Assembly (NCBI GenBank): GCA_038744785.1
Contig: JBCDLX010000017.1
Coordinates: 1-64,000, forward strand
Reading direction: 5' to 3'
Length of the DNA stretch: 64,000 bases
Source of the DNA: Ovoidimarina sp038744785
GTDB lineage: Bacteria; Pseudomonadota; Alphaproteobacteria; Rhodobacterales; Rhodobacteraceae
A model generated the notes under the pieces. The model saw nothing but the letters and a program-made list of their open reading frames with translations. It made no database searches and had not been told where the DNA came from. The first letter of the stretch is position 1, and every line of letters starts with the position of its first letter. This document shows positions 34,936-44,255 of the stretch, piece after piece. Made by a program: the position numbers and the translations under genes.

Positions 34936-37281
34936 TCAGAACGGCACGTCCCCGGCTTCGCCCGCAGCGACAACGAATTTCGCCACAACCTTTTTCGACC
35001 CGGCCTTGTCGAACTCAATATCCAACTTATCGCCTTCGACGCCCATGATCTCGCCATAGCCGAACTTCTGATGAAACACCCGGTCGCCTTCCGTGAAGGC
35101 AGAGACGGCGTTGAGATCTATCACCGAGTTTCGGCTTTCACGAGGCTGGCTCATACCGCGTTCGCCGGAACGTTCTTGCAGTCTGCGCCATCCGGGCGAG
35201 TTATAGACATTGGCCTTTGTCGCCGCAGCCTCGAGCCCCGACGAAACCTGCGCCTGCTGCCCGCCGTAAAGGCCTGATGGCGTCAGCACCTCGACATGGT
35301 CTGACGGCAATTCGTCGATGAACCGCGACGGCAACGCCGATTGCCACTGCCCGTAGACCCGGCGGTTTCCAGCAAAAGAGATGGTGCAAACTTCTTCAGC
35401 CCGTGTGATGCCCACATAGGCAAGGCGCCGCTCTTCCTCTAGCCCTGAAAGGCCGCTTTCATCCATCGAGCGTTGCGACGGGAACAGCCCGTCTTCCCAG
35501 CCTGGTAAGAAGACGGCGGGAAATTCCAACCCCTTGGCGGCATGCAGCGTCATGATCGACACCTTTTCGGTCCCGTCATCGGTTTCGTTGTCCATGATCA
35601 GGGACACATGTTCCAGGAACCCTTGAAGGTTCTCGAACCCTTCCAGCGCCTTCACCAGCTCTTTGAGGTTTTCAAGGCGGCCCGGCGCCTCGGGCGTCTT
35701 GTCGTTCTGCCACATTGCCGTATAGCCGGAGTCGTCGAGGATCTGTTCCGACACTTCAATGTGGTCGTGACCAGCGCGCACCAGCCCGGCCCAGCGCGCA
35801 ATCCCGTCGACAAGGGTTTGAAGTTCGGCCCCGCCCTTGCCCTTAATCGCCTTGGCCGCCACCGCAAGCCGCGCACCTTCGACAAGGCTGACACCGTTGG
35901 CGCGCGCCATCTGCTGGATCGTGCCTTGTGCCTTGTCGCCAAGTCCGCGCTTCGGCGTGTTCACAATCCGTTCGAATGCCAGATCGTCATCAGGCGAAAC
36001 CGCCAGCCGGAAATACGCCATGGCATCGCGGATCTCCATCCGCTCGTAAAACCGGGGGCCTCCGATCACGCGATAGGGCAAGCCAATCGTCAGAAACCGA
36101 TCCTCAAACGCGCGCATCTGGTGGCTGGCGCGTACAAGGATCGCGCTCTCGTCAAGCCGCATCGGGCGAAGGCCGCGCGTGCCGCTTTGCATCGCCTCCA
36201 GTTCCTCGCCGATCCACCGGGCTTCTTCTTCACCGTCCCAATGGCCGATCAAACGCAGTTTCTCACCGTCGCCCGCATCGGTCCAAAGCGTCTTACCTAG
36301 CCGCCCTTTGTTCGCTGCAATCACGCCAGAGGCCGCGGCAAGGATGTGCGGGGTCGATCGGTAGTTCTGTTCCAGCCGCACGACCTTGGCCCCGGGAAAA
36401 TCCTTCTCAAACCGAAGGATGTTACCCACCTCGGCCCCGCGCCAGCCATAGATCGATTGATCGTCGTCGCCCACACAGCAGATGTTCTTGTGGCCGGCCG
36501 CCAGAAGCCGAAGCCACAGGTACTGCGCGACGTTTGTGTCCTGGTACTCGTCAACCAGGATGTACCGAAACCAGCGTTGGTATTGGCCTAATACGTCGCC
36601 ATGGTTCTGAAAAATCCAGACCATGTGCAGCAACAGATCGCCAAAATCCGTGGCGTTCAGCGCCTTCAGCCGGTCCTGGTACTGCCGGTAAAGTTCGGCG
36701 CCGACGTGATTAAACGCACCGGCTTCGGCTGTAGGCACCTTGTCCGGGCCCAGCGCACGGTTCTTCCACCCGTCGATCAGATGCGCCAACTGACGAGCGG
36801 GCCAGCGTTTTTCGTCAATCCCCTCGGCGATGATCAATTGCTTGAGAAGCCGGATCTGATCGTCGGTGTCGAGGATCGTGAAGTTGGTTTTCAAGCCCAC
36901 AAGCTCGGCGTGACGCCTCAAAAGTTTAACGCAGATTGCGTGGAAGGTTCCAAGCCAGGGCATGCCTTCGACCTGCTGACCCAGAAGCGCGGCCACCCTG
37001 TTCTTCATTTCGCGGGCCGCCTTGTTGGTGAAGGTCACCGCAAGGATTTCGTTGGGGCGCGCGGTCCCCGTGGCAAGAAGATGCGCGATCCGCGCCGTCA
37101 ACGCGCGCGTCTTCCCGGTCCCGGCACCGGCCAGCATCAAGACCGGGCCATCTAAGGCCTCGACAGCTTCGCGCTGTGCGGGGTTCAGCCCATCAAGATA
37201 GGGCGGCACGGCCCCAACCATCGCTTGTTGCGACAAGGGCACGGCGGCCTCGAATGCGTCATGTTCGTCGAAACTGCTCAT
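34936..37281 (-). CDS. uvrD: ATP-dependent DNA helicase UvrD/PcrA
   Basis: Superfamily 1A 3'-5' helicase, 781 residues from ATG 37281 (MSSFDEHDAF). The open frame extends further upstream to 37533 but those residues look non-coding and would overlap the neighbouring promoter. Motifs: LNPAQREAVEALDGPVLMLAGAGTGKTRAL (Q motif and Walker A), VDEYQDTNVAQYLW (Walker B), GDDDQSIYGWRGAE, EQNYRST, and MTLHAAKGLEFPAVF with YVGITRAE in the second RecA fold. The C-terminal end has the Tudor-like tail (GDRVFHQKFGYGEIMGVEGDKLDIEFDKAGSKKV) that contacts RNA polymerase in this family. Confidence 0.94.
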   Translation of the reverse strand: MSSFDEHDAFEAAVPLSQQAMVGAVPPYLDGLNPAQREAVEALDGPVLMLAGAGTGKTRALTARIAHLLATGTARPNEILAVTFTNKAAREMKNRVAALLGQQVEGMPWLGTFHAICVKLLRRHAELVGLKTNFTILDTDDQIRLLKQLIIAEGIDEKRWPARQLAHLIDGWKNRALGPDKVPTAEAGAFNHVGAELYRQYQDRLKALNATDFGDLLLHMVWIFQNHGDVLGQYQRWFRYILVDEYQDTNVAQYLWLRLLAAGHKNICCVGDDDQSIYGWRGAEVGNILRFEKDFPGAKVVRLEQNYRSTPHILAAASGVIAANKGRLGKTLWTDAGDGEKLRLIGHWDGEEEARWIGEELEAMQSGTRGLRPMRLDESAILVRASHQMRAFEDRFLTIGLPYRVIGGPRFYERMEIRDAMAYFRLAVSPDDDLAFERIVNTPKRGLGDKAQGTIQQMARANGVSLVEGARLAVAAKAIKGKGGAELQTLVDGIARWAGLVRAGHDHIEVSEQILDDSGYTAMWQNDKTPEAPGRLENLKELVKALEGFENLQGFLEHVSLIMDNETDDGTEKVSIMTLHAAKGLEFPAVFLPGWEDGLFPSQRSMDESGLSGLEEERRLAYVGITRAEEVCTISFAGNRRVYGQWQSALPSRFIDELPSDHVEVLTPSGLYGGQQAQVSSGLEAAATKANVYNSPGWRRLQERSGERGMSQPRESRNSVIDLNAVSAFTEGDRVFHQKFGYGEIMGVEGDKLDIEFDKAGSKKVVAKFVVAAGEAGDVPF

Positions 37282-37388
37282 TGGCTGCCAAGGTAGCGCG
37301 GATTCAGCCAAAGTTAAAGTATTGTTCGCCTTATGTTCCATTGGCATCCCACGATTGCGCTTTTTGGCCCAAGGGTTAGAACGCGGAA

Positions 37389-38528
37389 ATGGACCTGGAC
37401 CATTCGCACCCGTCGCTCGACGATCTGAAACGACGCGCCAAACGCAGAATTCCCCATTTTGTCTGGGAGTTTTTGGATTCAGGCACGGGCGACGATTTTG
37501 CGCATCAGCAGAACAAAGATGCCTTTCGGGCAATCAGCCTGATGCCGGATGTTCTAACCGGCGGGCGAGAGCCCGACTTTTCCACCCGGTTTCTCGGTCA
37601 CGATTACGGTCTGCCCTTTGGGATTGCGCCCGTGGGTATGTCCGGCCTGATCTGGCCGAACGGTGAGGCAATCCTTGCCCGCGTCGCGCGCGAGACCGGG
37701 ATGCCCTATTGCATGTCGACGATGGCCTCGATGAGCCCAGAACAGGTCGCGGGCGACTTGGGCAATGGCGCATGGTTCCAGCTTTACCCGCCGGGCGACC
37801 CGGATCTTCGGCGCGATATCCTCGCCCGTGCACGCGACGCGGGGTTCAAGACGATGGTTTTGACCGTAGACATCCCGGCTGCCAGCCGGCGCGAACGGCA
37901 GCGTCGCGCCGACATTCGCCAACCCGCAACGATCACGCCACGGATAGCGCTGCAATGTGCGCTGCGCCCCGAATGGTCGCTGGGAATGCTAAAGCGCGGT
38001 CGCCCGACACTGGCAACGCTTGCCAAGTATGCCGATGTACAAAGCTCCAAGCCGGGAACTGATCATATTGGTTACCGGATCCGCGTTTCGCCTGACTGGT
38101 CGTACCTGGAAACCCTGCGCAAGGAATGGGACGGTCCATTGATCGTGAAGGGCGTGATGTCGCCCGAACCCGCGAAGCGTATGGTAGATATGGGTGTCGA
38201 CGCGATTTGGGTGTCAAACCATGGCGGCCGCCAATTCGACGCCGTGCCCCCCGCAATTGAGGTCTTGCCCCAAATCAGGAGCGCATTGGGACCAGATATG
38301 CCGATCGTCTTCTGTTCCGGCGTGCAAACCGGGACGGATGTGCTTCGCGCGATCGGGCGGGGCGCAGATTTCGTGATGCTTGGGCGCGCCTTCCACTATG
38401 GCATGGGGGCGTTTGGCGAGCGGGGCGCCCGCCACGTCGCCGACATCCTGAAAGACAGTCTGAAGGCCGACATGGGACAGATGGGTATCACGCGGCCTAC
38501 GGATGTCCGCGCCCGCCTTGCGCCCTAG
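37389..38528 (+). CDS. FMN-dependent alpha-hydroxy-acid oxidizing enzyme (L-lactate dehydrogenase/glycolate oxidase family)
   Basis: TIM-barrel flavoenzyme of 379 residues oxidising an L-2-hydroxyacid. N-terminal SLDDLKRRAKRRIPHFVWEFLDSG, FMN-binding PFGIAPVGMSGLIWPNGE, substrate region YCMSTMASMSPEQVA, catalytic Lys in PLIVKGVMSPE and the His-Gly-Gly active site in WVSNHGGRQFDAVPPAIEVLP. It cannot be told by eye whether lactate, glycolate or mandelate is the substrate. It diverges from the helicase gene and its stop overlaps that of the SDR gene (CTAG). Confidence 0.87.
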   Translation: MDLDHSHPSLDDLKRRAKRRIPHFVWEFLDSGTGDDFAHQQNKDAFRAISLMPDVLTGGREPDFSTRFLGHDYGLPFGIAPVGMSGLIWPNGEAILARVARETGMPYCMSTMASMSPEQVAGDLGNGAWFQLYPPGDPDLRRDILARARDAGFKTMVLTVDIPAASRRERQRRADIRQPATITPRIALQCALRPEWSLGMLKRGRPTLATLAKYADVQSSKPGTDHIGYRIRVSPDWSYLETLRKEWDGPLIVKGVMSPEPAKRMVDMGVDAIWVSNHGGRQFDAVPPAIEVLPQIRSALGPDMPIVFCSGVQTGTDVLRAIGRGADFVMLGRAFHYGMGAFGERGARHVADILKDSLKADMGQMGITRPTDVRARLAP

Positions 38529-39256
38529 CGCAGCGTTAGCCCGCCATCGACCATATACTCCGAACCCGTGACGTAAGACGCTTCGTCCGACAGTAGAAAA
38601 CACGCCACGGCGGCCACTTCGTCTGCGGTGCCGAACCGGTCGAGGGGCACAGCCCCGCGCATCCGCTCCGTGGCCGCATCCTTCACACCCTCCCCCATGC
38701 GATCAAAGAAATCGGTCTCGATCGGCCCCGGGGAGACGGCGTTTACCCGAATGCCGCGGGGCGCGTATTTTCGGGCCCAGCTTCGGGCAAAGACGGCGCA
38801 CGCGGCTTTCGTGACCGCGTAAATCTCAAGCGTTGTCCCGATATGGGGCGCAACCGAGGCTGTCAGCAAAATGGACCCGCCGAAGGACACCAAGGGATCA
38901 AGCGCCTTCATCTGCAGAACGGGACCCCGTACGTTAACCTGGTTGATCCGGTCGAACTCCTCGGGCGTGTCCTGATCCGGGCGCGCACCATAGCCTGCGT
39001 TCAAGAACAGGGCATCAATCCCGCCCAGATGCTCTTGCGCCGCGTGGGCCAGCGCCTTGGCAGCCCCGGGATCGCCCGCATCGTTCGCCAGCGCGTATCC
39101 GCTTGGCAACATGCCCTGGGCGGCTGCGATCCGTTCGGCCCTGGTCCCTGTGACCATAACCTGGCCGCCTTCGTCTGCGATCCGGCGCGCGGTCGCCAGA
39201 CCGATCCCGCTGGTTCCCCCGGTGATCAGAACGCGCTTTCCATCGAACCTTCCCAT
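38525..39256 (-). CDS. Short-chain dehydrogenase/reductase
   Basis: Classical SDR of 243 residues: cofactor motif TGGTSGIGLATARR near residues 13-26, structural NAGYG, catalytic Ser in ILLTASVAPH and Tyr-x-x-x-Lys in YAVTKAA, then SPGPIETDFFDRMG. The coenzyme is likely NADP or NAD; the substrate is unknown. It is convergent with the hydroxyacid oxidase gene and divergent from pyruvate carboxylase. Confidence 0.88.
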   Translation of the reverse strand: MGRFDGKRVLITGGTSGIGLATARRIADEGGQVMVTGTRAERIAAAQGMLPSGYALANDAGDPGAAKALAHAAQEHLGGIDALFLNAGYGARPDQDTPEEFDRINQVNVRGPVLQMKALDPLVSFGGSILLTASVAPHIGTTLEIYAVTKAACAVFARSWARKYAPRGIRVNAVSPGPIETDFFDRMGEGVKDAATERMRGAVPLDRFGTADEVAAVACFLLSDEASYVTGSEYMVDGGLTLR

Positions 39257-39351
39257 GACATCCCTCCTTCAACCTGCTTCAAACACTGCCCGGTTTACGC
39301 CGCCACGGAAACCTCCTAAGCCTAATGCTGCACCTGCAAAAGCGAGCCGCC

Positions 39352-42300
39352 ATGCCAGAATTCCGCAAGATCCTGATCGCCAATCGCGGCGAAATCGCCA
39401 TCCGTGTGATGCGAGCCGCCAACGAACTTGGAAAGCGGACGGTCGCGGTCTACGCGGAAGAGGACAAGCTGGGTCTGCACCGTTTCAAGGCAGACGAGGC
39501 CTATAAGATCGGTGAGGGGCTTGGCCCGGTGCAAGCCTACCTTTCGATCGACGAGATTATCCGCGTCGCCAAGCTATCGGGCGCCGACGCGATCCATCCC
39601 GGCTACGGGCTTCTGTCCGAGAACCCCGATTTCGTCGATGCCTGCACTGCAAACGGTATCGCGTTCATCGGCCCAAAGGCAGAGACCATGCGGGCCCTGG
39701 GCGACAAGGCGTCTGCTCGAAAAGTGGCGATCAAAGCCGGCGTTCCCGTCATCCCCGCAACCGAAGTACTGGGCGACGACATGGCCGCCATCGCGAAAGA
39801 GGCCGACGAGATTGGTTATCCCTTGATGCTGAAGGCGTCGTGGGGGGGCGGCGGGCGCGGGATGCGTCCGATCAACGGACCGGACGAGCTGGAGGACAAG
39901 ATCCGCGAAGGCCGGCGCGAGGCGGAAGCAGCCTTTGGGAACGGCGAAGGCTATCTGGAAAAGATGATCCTGAAGGCACGCCACGTGGAAGTGCAGATCC
40001 TTGGCGACAGCCACGGCCACATCTACCACCTTTGGGAACGCGATTGTTCGGTGCAGCGGCGAAACCAGAAGGTCGTCGAACGCGCCCCTGCCCCGTACCT
40101 TTCGCCCGCGCAGCGCGAAGAGCTATGCAGCCTTGGTCGCAAGATTGCAGAAGCGGTTGACTATGAATGCGCAGGCACCATCGAGTTCCTGATGGATATG
40201 GCAACCGGCCAATTTTACTTCATCGAAGTAAACCCGCGCGTGCAGGTCGAACACACCGTCACCGAGGAGGTGACCGGGATCGATATTGTCCGGGCCCAGA
40301 TCCTGATAGCCGAGGGAAAATCTCTGGTCGAGGCAACAGGCGTCGCCACGCAATATGACGTGAAACTCGACGGTCACGCCATCCAATGCCGGATCACAAC
40401 CGAAGACCCACAGAACAATTTTATCCCCGACTATGGCCGCATTACCGCCTATCGCGGCGCGACGGGCATGGGCATTCGGCTTGACGGAGGCACGGCCTAT
40501 TCCGGCGCAGTGATTACGCGCTACTACGATTCACTTTTGGAAAAGATTACGGCCTGGGCCCCCACTCCGGAAGCCGCGATTGCGCGGATGGACCGCGCTT
40601 TACGCGAGTTTCGCATTCGCGGCGTGTCGACGAATATTGCCTTTGTCGAGAACCTGCTAAAGCATCCGACGTTCGTTTCGAACGAATACCACACCAAGTT
40701 CATCGACGAGACGGCGGATCTCTTTCATTTCAAGAAGCGTCGCGACCGCGCGACGAAGATACTTACATATATTGCCGACATCACGGTAAACGGTCATCCG
40801 GAGACCGAGGGACGTCCACAGCCCCCCGCAGAAGCGCGCGCGCCGCGCGCCCCGGCGCTGGCAGTTGACGCGCCGCCCGAAGGGACCCGCCAGATCCTTG
40901 ACCGGGAAGGCGCAAAGGGCCTTGCGGACTGGATGGCTGCGCAAGACCGCCTCTTGATCACTGACACCACGATGCGCGACGGGCACCAATCGCTTCTGGC
41001 GACGCGCATGCGGTCAGTCGACATGATCCGCATCGCCCCTGCCTATGCCGCGAACATGCCCGGGCTCTTTTCCGTCGAGTGCTGGGGCGGCGCGACCTTC
41101 GACGTGGCCTACCGGTTCCTTCAGGAATGCCCCTGGCAACGGTTGCGCGACCTTAGAGCCGCGATGCCGAACCATTGCACGCAAATGCTTCTGAGGGCGT
41201 CGAACGGTGTGGGGTACACCAACTACCCCGACAACGTGGTTGAGTTCTTTGTCCGGACCGCCGCCGAAAGCGGCGTCGATATCTTCCGCGTGTTCGATAG
41301 CCTCAACTGGGTCGAAAACATGCGCGTCGCGATGGATGCCGTGATCGTCTCTGGCAAGGTCTGCGAAGGTACAATCTGCTACACGGGCGACATTCTGGAC
41401 CCCGACCGATCGAAGTACGATCTGAAGTACTACGTCGCGATGGCGAAAGAACTTGAGGCAGCGGGCGCCCATGTCCTTGGGTTGAAAGACATGGCGGGCC
41501 TTTTGAAGCCTCGCGCCGCAAGCGTCTTGTTCAAAGCGCTAAAGGATGAGATCGGAATCCCCATCCATTTCCACACACACGATACGGCAGGCATCGCGAA
41601 TGCCACGATCCTGGCTGCTGCCGAAGCGGGCGTAGATGCCGTTGACGCGGCAATGGATGCGCTATCAGGAAATACCAGCCAGGCGACGCTCGGGACGGTG
41701 GTTGAAATGCTTGACCAAACCGACAGGTCGACGGGTCTCGATATCGGTGCGGTGCGCGAGATTTCAAATTACTGGGAAGCGGTGCGCGCCCACTACGCTG
41801 CGTTCGAATCCGGACTTCAGGCCCCTGCGTCCGAAGTCTATCTACATGAAATGCCGGGCGGCCAGTTTACCAACCTCAAGGCCCAAGCGCGGTCCTTGGG
41901 GCTTGAAGAACGCTGGCACGAAGTGGCCCAGGCTTATGCTGACGTGAACGCAATGTTCGGCGACATCGTAAAGGTGACGCCATCGTCAAAGGTCGTGGGT
42001 GACATGGCGTTGATGATGGTCAGTCAGGGGCTGACGCGTGAAGAAGTAGAGGACCCTAAGCGCGACGTGAGCTTCCCCGACAGCGTCATCGACATGATGC
42101 GCGGCAATCTCGGCCAGCCGCCGGGCGGGTGGCCCAAGGCCTTGCAAAGGAAAATCCTGAAGGGTGAGGCGGCCGAAACCGAACGTCCGGGCAAGTCACT
42201 CGTCCCTGTGGATCTTGAAACAACGCGCGGATCGGTCTCGGCGGAAATGGCGGGCTTCAAGCTCGACGACGAGGATCTTGCAGGCTACCTGATGTATCCT

Positions 42301-42804
42301 AAGGTGTTTCTCGACTATATGGGGCGCCACCGGATCTACGGCCCGGTCCGCACCTTGCCGACGGATGTGTTCTTCTACGGGATGGAGCCGGGGCAGGAAA
42401 TATCAGTCGAGATCGACCCCGGCGTCGCCCTTGAGATCCGTTGCCAGGCGATCGCCGAAACCAACGCAGAGGGCGAGGCTAAGGTCTTTTTTGAGTTGAA
42501 CGGTCAGCCGCGCGTCATTCGTGTTGCCGACCGGTCGGTCCTAGGCGCGACCACGTCCCGGCCCAAAGCCGAGGTCGGGAATCCCGCGCACGTGGGTGCA
42601 CCCATGCCGGGTGTGATCGCGACTGTGGCCGTGCAGGCGGGGACCGAAGTTAAAGACGGCGATCTGCTGGTCACGATCGAAGCGATGAAGATGGAAACCG
42701 GACTTCACGCCGAGGGAGACGGCAAGGTAAAGGTGGTTCACGTCACCCCCGGCGCTCAGATTGATGCAAAGGATCTTTTGGTCGAAATGGAAGTCGTCCC
42801 ATGA
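39352..42804 (+). CDS. pyc: Pyruvate carboxylase
   Basis: Biotin enzyme of 1150 residues turning pyruvate into oxaloacetate, the anaplerotic step important in roseobacters. I choose ATG 39352 (MPEFRKILIANRGEIAIRV), nine codons after an earlier ATG. Domains: biotin carboxylase (residues 1 to about 460; KASWGGGGRGMR ATP-grasp loop, EVNPRVQVEHTVTEE), carboxyltransferase (from about 530; TTMRDGHQSLLATRMR, HFHTHDTAG metal site), central allosteric linker, and a C-terminal biotinyl domain with EAMKMETGL, the Lys being the biotin site. The next gene overlaps its stop by 4 bp. Confidence 0.96.
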   Translation: MPEFRKILIANRGEIAIRVMRAANELGKRTVAVYAEEDKLGLHRFKADEAYKIGEGLGPVQAYLSIDEIIRVAKLSGADAIHPGYGLLSENPDFVDACTANGIAFIGPKAETMRALGDKASARKVAIKAGVPVIPATEVLGDDMAAIAKEADEIGYPLMLKASWGGGGRGMRPINGPDELEDKIREGRREAEAAFGNGEGYLEKMILKARHVEVQILGDSHGHIYHLWERDCSVQRRNQKVVERAPAPYLSPAQREELCSLGRKIAEAVDYECAGTIEFLMDMATGQFYFIEVNPRVQVEHTVTEEVTGIDIVRAQILIAEGKSLVEATGVATQYDVKLDGHAIQCRITTEDPQNNFIPDYGRITAYRGATGMGIRLDGGTAYSGAVITRYYDSLLEKITAWAPTPEAAIARMDRALREFRIRGVSTNIAFVENLLKHPTFVSNEYHTKFIDETADLFHFKKRRDRATKILTYIADITVNGHPETEGRPQPPAEARAPRAPALAVDAPPEGTRQILDREGAKGLADWMAAQDRLLITDTTMRDGHQSLLATRMRSVDMIRIAPAYAANMPGLFSVECWGGATFDVAYRFLQECPWQRLRDLRAAMPNHCTQMLLRASNGVGYTNYPDNVVEFFVRTAAESGVDIFRVFDSLNWVENMRVAMDAVIVSGKVCEGTICYTGDILDPDRSKYDLKYYVAMAKELEAAGAHVLGLKDMAGLLKPRAASVLFKALKDEIGIPIHFHTHDTAGIANATILAAAEAGVDAVDAAMDALSGNTSQATLGTVVEMLDQTDRSTGLDIGAVREISNYWEAVRAHYAAFESGLQAPASEVYLHEMPGGQFTNLKAQARSLGLEERWHEVAQAYADVNAMFGDIVKVTPSSKVVGDMALMMVSQGLTREEVEDPKRDVSFPDSVIDMMRGNLGQPPGGWPKALQRKILKGEAAETERPGKSLVPVDLETTRGSVSAEMAGFKLDDEDLAGYLMYPKVFLDYMGRHRIYGPVRTLPTDVFFYGMEPGQEISVEIDPGVALEIRCQAIAETNAEGEAKVFFELNGQPRVIRVADRSVLGATTSRPKAEVGNPAHVGAPMPGVIATVAVQAGTEVKDGDLLVTIEAMKMETGLHAEGDGKVKVVHVTPGAQIDAKDLLVEMEVVP

Positions 42805-43220
42805 ACCAAACTGAGCGGACGGTCCGCCAGTTTCACGAAAGCTGGGACCGGCGCGATCCCGACGGCGGAGCGCTGGTCATCGCCCAAGATTGCCGGTTCG
42901 AGGATGTCGCCCGCGCCGAGGCACAGATCGGCCCCGAGGCATACCGCGCCGACTACGAACGCTGGCGGACGGCGTTTCCCGATGGCGAAGTGAAAGTGAC
43001 GCGGGTCATCACCGAAGGCGAGTGGGCCGTGGTGTAATTTCTGAACCGCGGCACGCAAACCGGGCCATTGCACTCAAGCCTTGGAACCTTCCCGCCCAGC
43101 AGAAGTCGCATGGAAGTGCGCTATTGCAGCGTAATGCGCGTGCAAGGCGGGATGGTTGTCGAGGGGCGCGACTGTTACGATTCCGCCTCGATCGCTCGAC
43201 AGCTTGGCCTGATCGATTGA
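42801..43220 (+). pseudogene. SnoaL-like (NTF2-fold) protein gene interrupted by an in-frame TAA
   Basis: The frame starting at ATG 42801 reads RTVRQFHESWDRRDPDGGALVIAQDCRFEDVARA and RTAFPDGEVKVTRVITEGEWAVV, a SnoaL-like polyketide-cyclase/NTF2 fold, then hits TAA at 43035-43037 (codon 79). Without any frame change it continues FLNRGTQTGPLHSSLGTFPP to a final TGA at 43218-43220, giving 139 codons plus stop in all. Relatives carry V-E-F at this place, so a GAA/GAG-to-TAA change is the simple explanation. The start overlaps the pyc stop (ATGA). Confidence 0.75.
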
Positions 43221-43302
43221 GTTTGCACTGAATGCCAACCGCTGCGATTTTCCACTTGCAGCCCTGCGAAACTCTTTATATCCACCGCACCACCCAATGG
43301 AC

Positions 43303-43377
43303 GCGGGCGTAGCTCAGGGGTAGAGCATTACCTTGCCAAGGTAAGGGTCGTGAGTTCGAATCTCATCGCCCGCTCCA
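43303..43377 (+). tRNA. tRNA-Gly (anticodon GCC)
   Basis: Full cloverleaf: acceptor GCGGGCG pairs with CGCCCGC, D-arm GCTC AGGGGTA GAGC, anticodon loop TTGCCAA on a TACCT/AGGTA stem, T-arm with GTTCGAAT, and an encoded CCA. The anticodon GCC reads GGC and GGU. 75 nt in total. Confidence 0.97.
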
Positions 43378-43532
43378 ATATTCCGGTCAAACGGCGCGCG
43401 CTAGCCAGTCGCCGGATTTCAAGTTCCAGATTAAACAGAAGATCAGTGGATGCGCGCGCATGTTCGGCGCTTAATGCCGCAGCGATATTGATACAGACCA
43501 TATGCCCGTCTGCACCATTGGGGATTTGGAGA

Positions 43533-43979
43533 TTAATCCTTAATCCGTTTCTTGGACTTCGGGCGCAGGGCGTCCAATTCGAGCGGCGGAATCAGGCCGC
43601 GGCCTGCAGCCGTAACGACGCGGCGGAAGTTCGGGCATTCCATATGACTTGGCGCCGGGCACTCAGCTGTGTGCCGCAAGGCATCCTTGATCCTGGTCAG
43701 GCGCTTGATCTGCTGTTCGAGATCATCGGCTTTCGCATGGAGCTTTGCCCGGTCGACATCCATGCCGCCGCTGTCACGAAACATCTCGGAGATCTCGGAC
43801 AGCGAGAACCCCGCAGCCCGGCCAAGCGCAATCAGCGCCAGCCGTTCTATGATTGACGGCTCAAAAGTCCTTCGAAGCCCGTTGCGGCCCACCGAGGCAA
43901 TCAGGCCGCGTTCCTCGTAATACCGTAGCGCCGATGCCGTTTGACCGGTGCGTCGGGTGACTTCGGAAATATCCAGCAT
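43533..43979 (-). CDS. MerR-family transcriptional regulator
   Basis: 148 residues: winged helix-turn-helix (MLDISEVTRRTGQTASALRYYEERGLI), a second wing (SVGRNGLRRTFEPSIIERLALIALGRAAGFSLSEI), then a dimer helix (DDLEQQIKRLTRIKDALRH) and two cysteines in ECPAPSHMECPNF that may bind metal or sense redox. The cysteine pattern is not the CxxCxC cluster of SoxR, so a 2Fe-2S sensor is unlikely. It faces the methyltransferase gene across a promoter with MerR-type geometry (43986-44016). Confidence 0.85.
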   Translation of the reverse strand: MLDISEVTRRTGQTASALRYYEERGLIASVGRNGLRRTFEPSIIERLALIALGRAAGFSLSEISEMFRDSGGMDVDRAKLHAKADDLEQQIKRLTRIKDALRHTAECPAPSHMECPNFRRVVTAAGRGLIPPLELDALRPKSKKRIKD

Positions 43980-43985
43980 TTCCGC

Positions 43986-44016
43986 TTGACCTCAAGCTGA
44001 CTTGAAGTGGCACTAT
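43986..44016 (+). promoter_or_regulatory. MerR/SoxR-type promoter with 19-bp spacer
   Basis: TTGACC (43986-43991), 19 nt, CACTAT (44011-44016). The spacer contains a near-perfect dyad ACCTCAAG-CTGA-CTTGAAGT (43989-44008, one mismatch), close to the CCTCAAG/CTTGAGG box bound by SoxR. A long 19-bp spacer with a dyad is the defining layout of MerR-activated promoters. It points toward the methyltransferase, leaving a leader of about 235 nt. Confidence 0.6.
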
Positions 44017-44255
44017 CTTCGTTCAGGCATCGCGCGTCAACCGGAAACCAGGAGATCCGAAGTGGTCGGCCCTGATCTTGATCGGAAAAACAGCCACCTT
44101 ACCCCGGGTCCGATCGGACCGGGTCGACACGTCTGTGGGCGTGTGACCCCGCATTTCATGGACAGAAGCTTGGCCACTTGGCGGGCAATCGCCCCGGTGT
44201 CGGACCGCGTCCACGATGCGTCCAAAGTGACATAAACGGAAGGAAGGTTCAGGAT

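Noticed and set aside
43035..43037. Recoding of the in-frame TAA in the SnoaL-like gene
   Set aside because: TAA is not used for selenocysteine or pyrrolysine; a nonsense mutation is simpler.
44002..44235. 77-codon plus-strand frame before the methyltransferase
   Set aside because: No ribosome site or homology; it overlaps the MerR-type promoter and looks like leader sequence.
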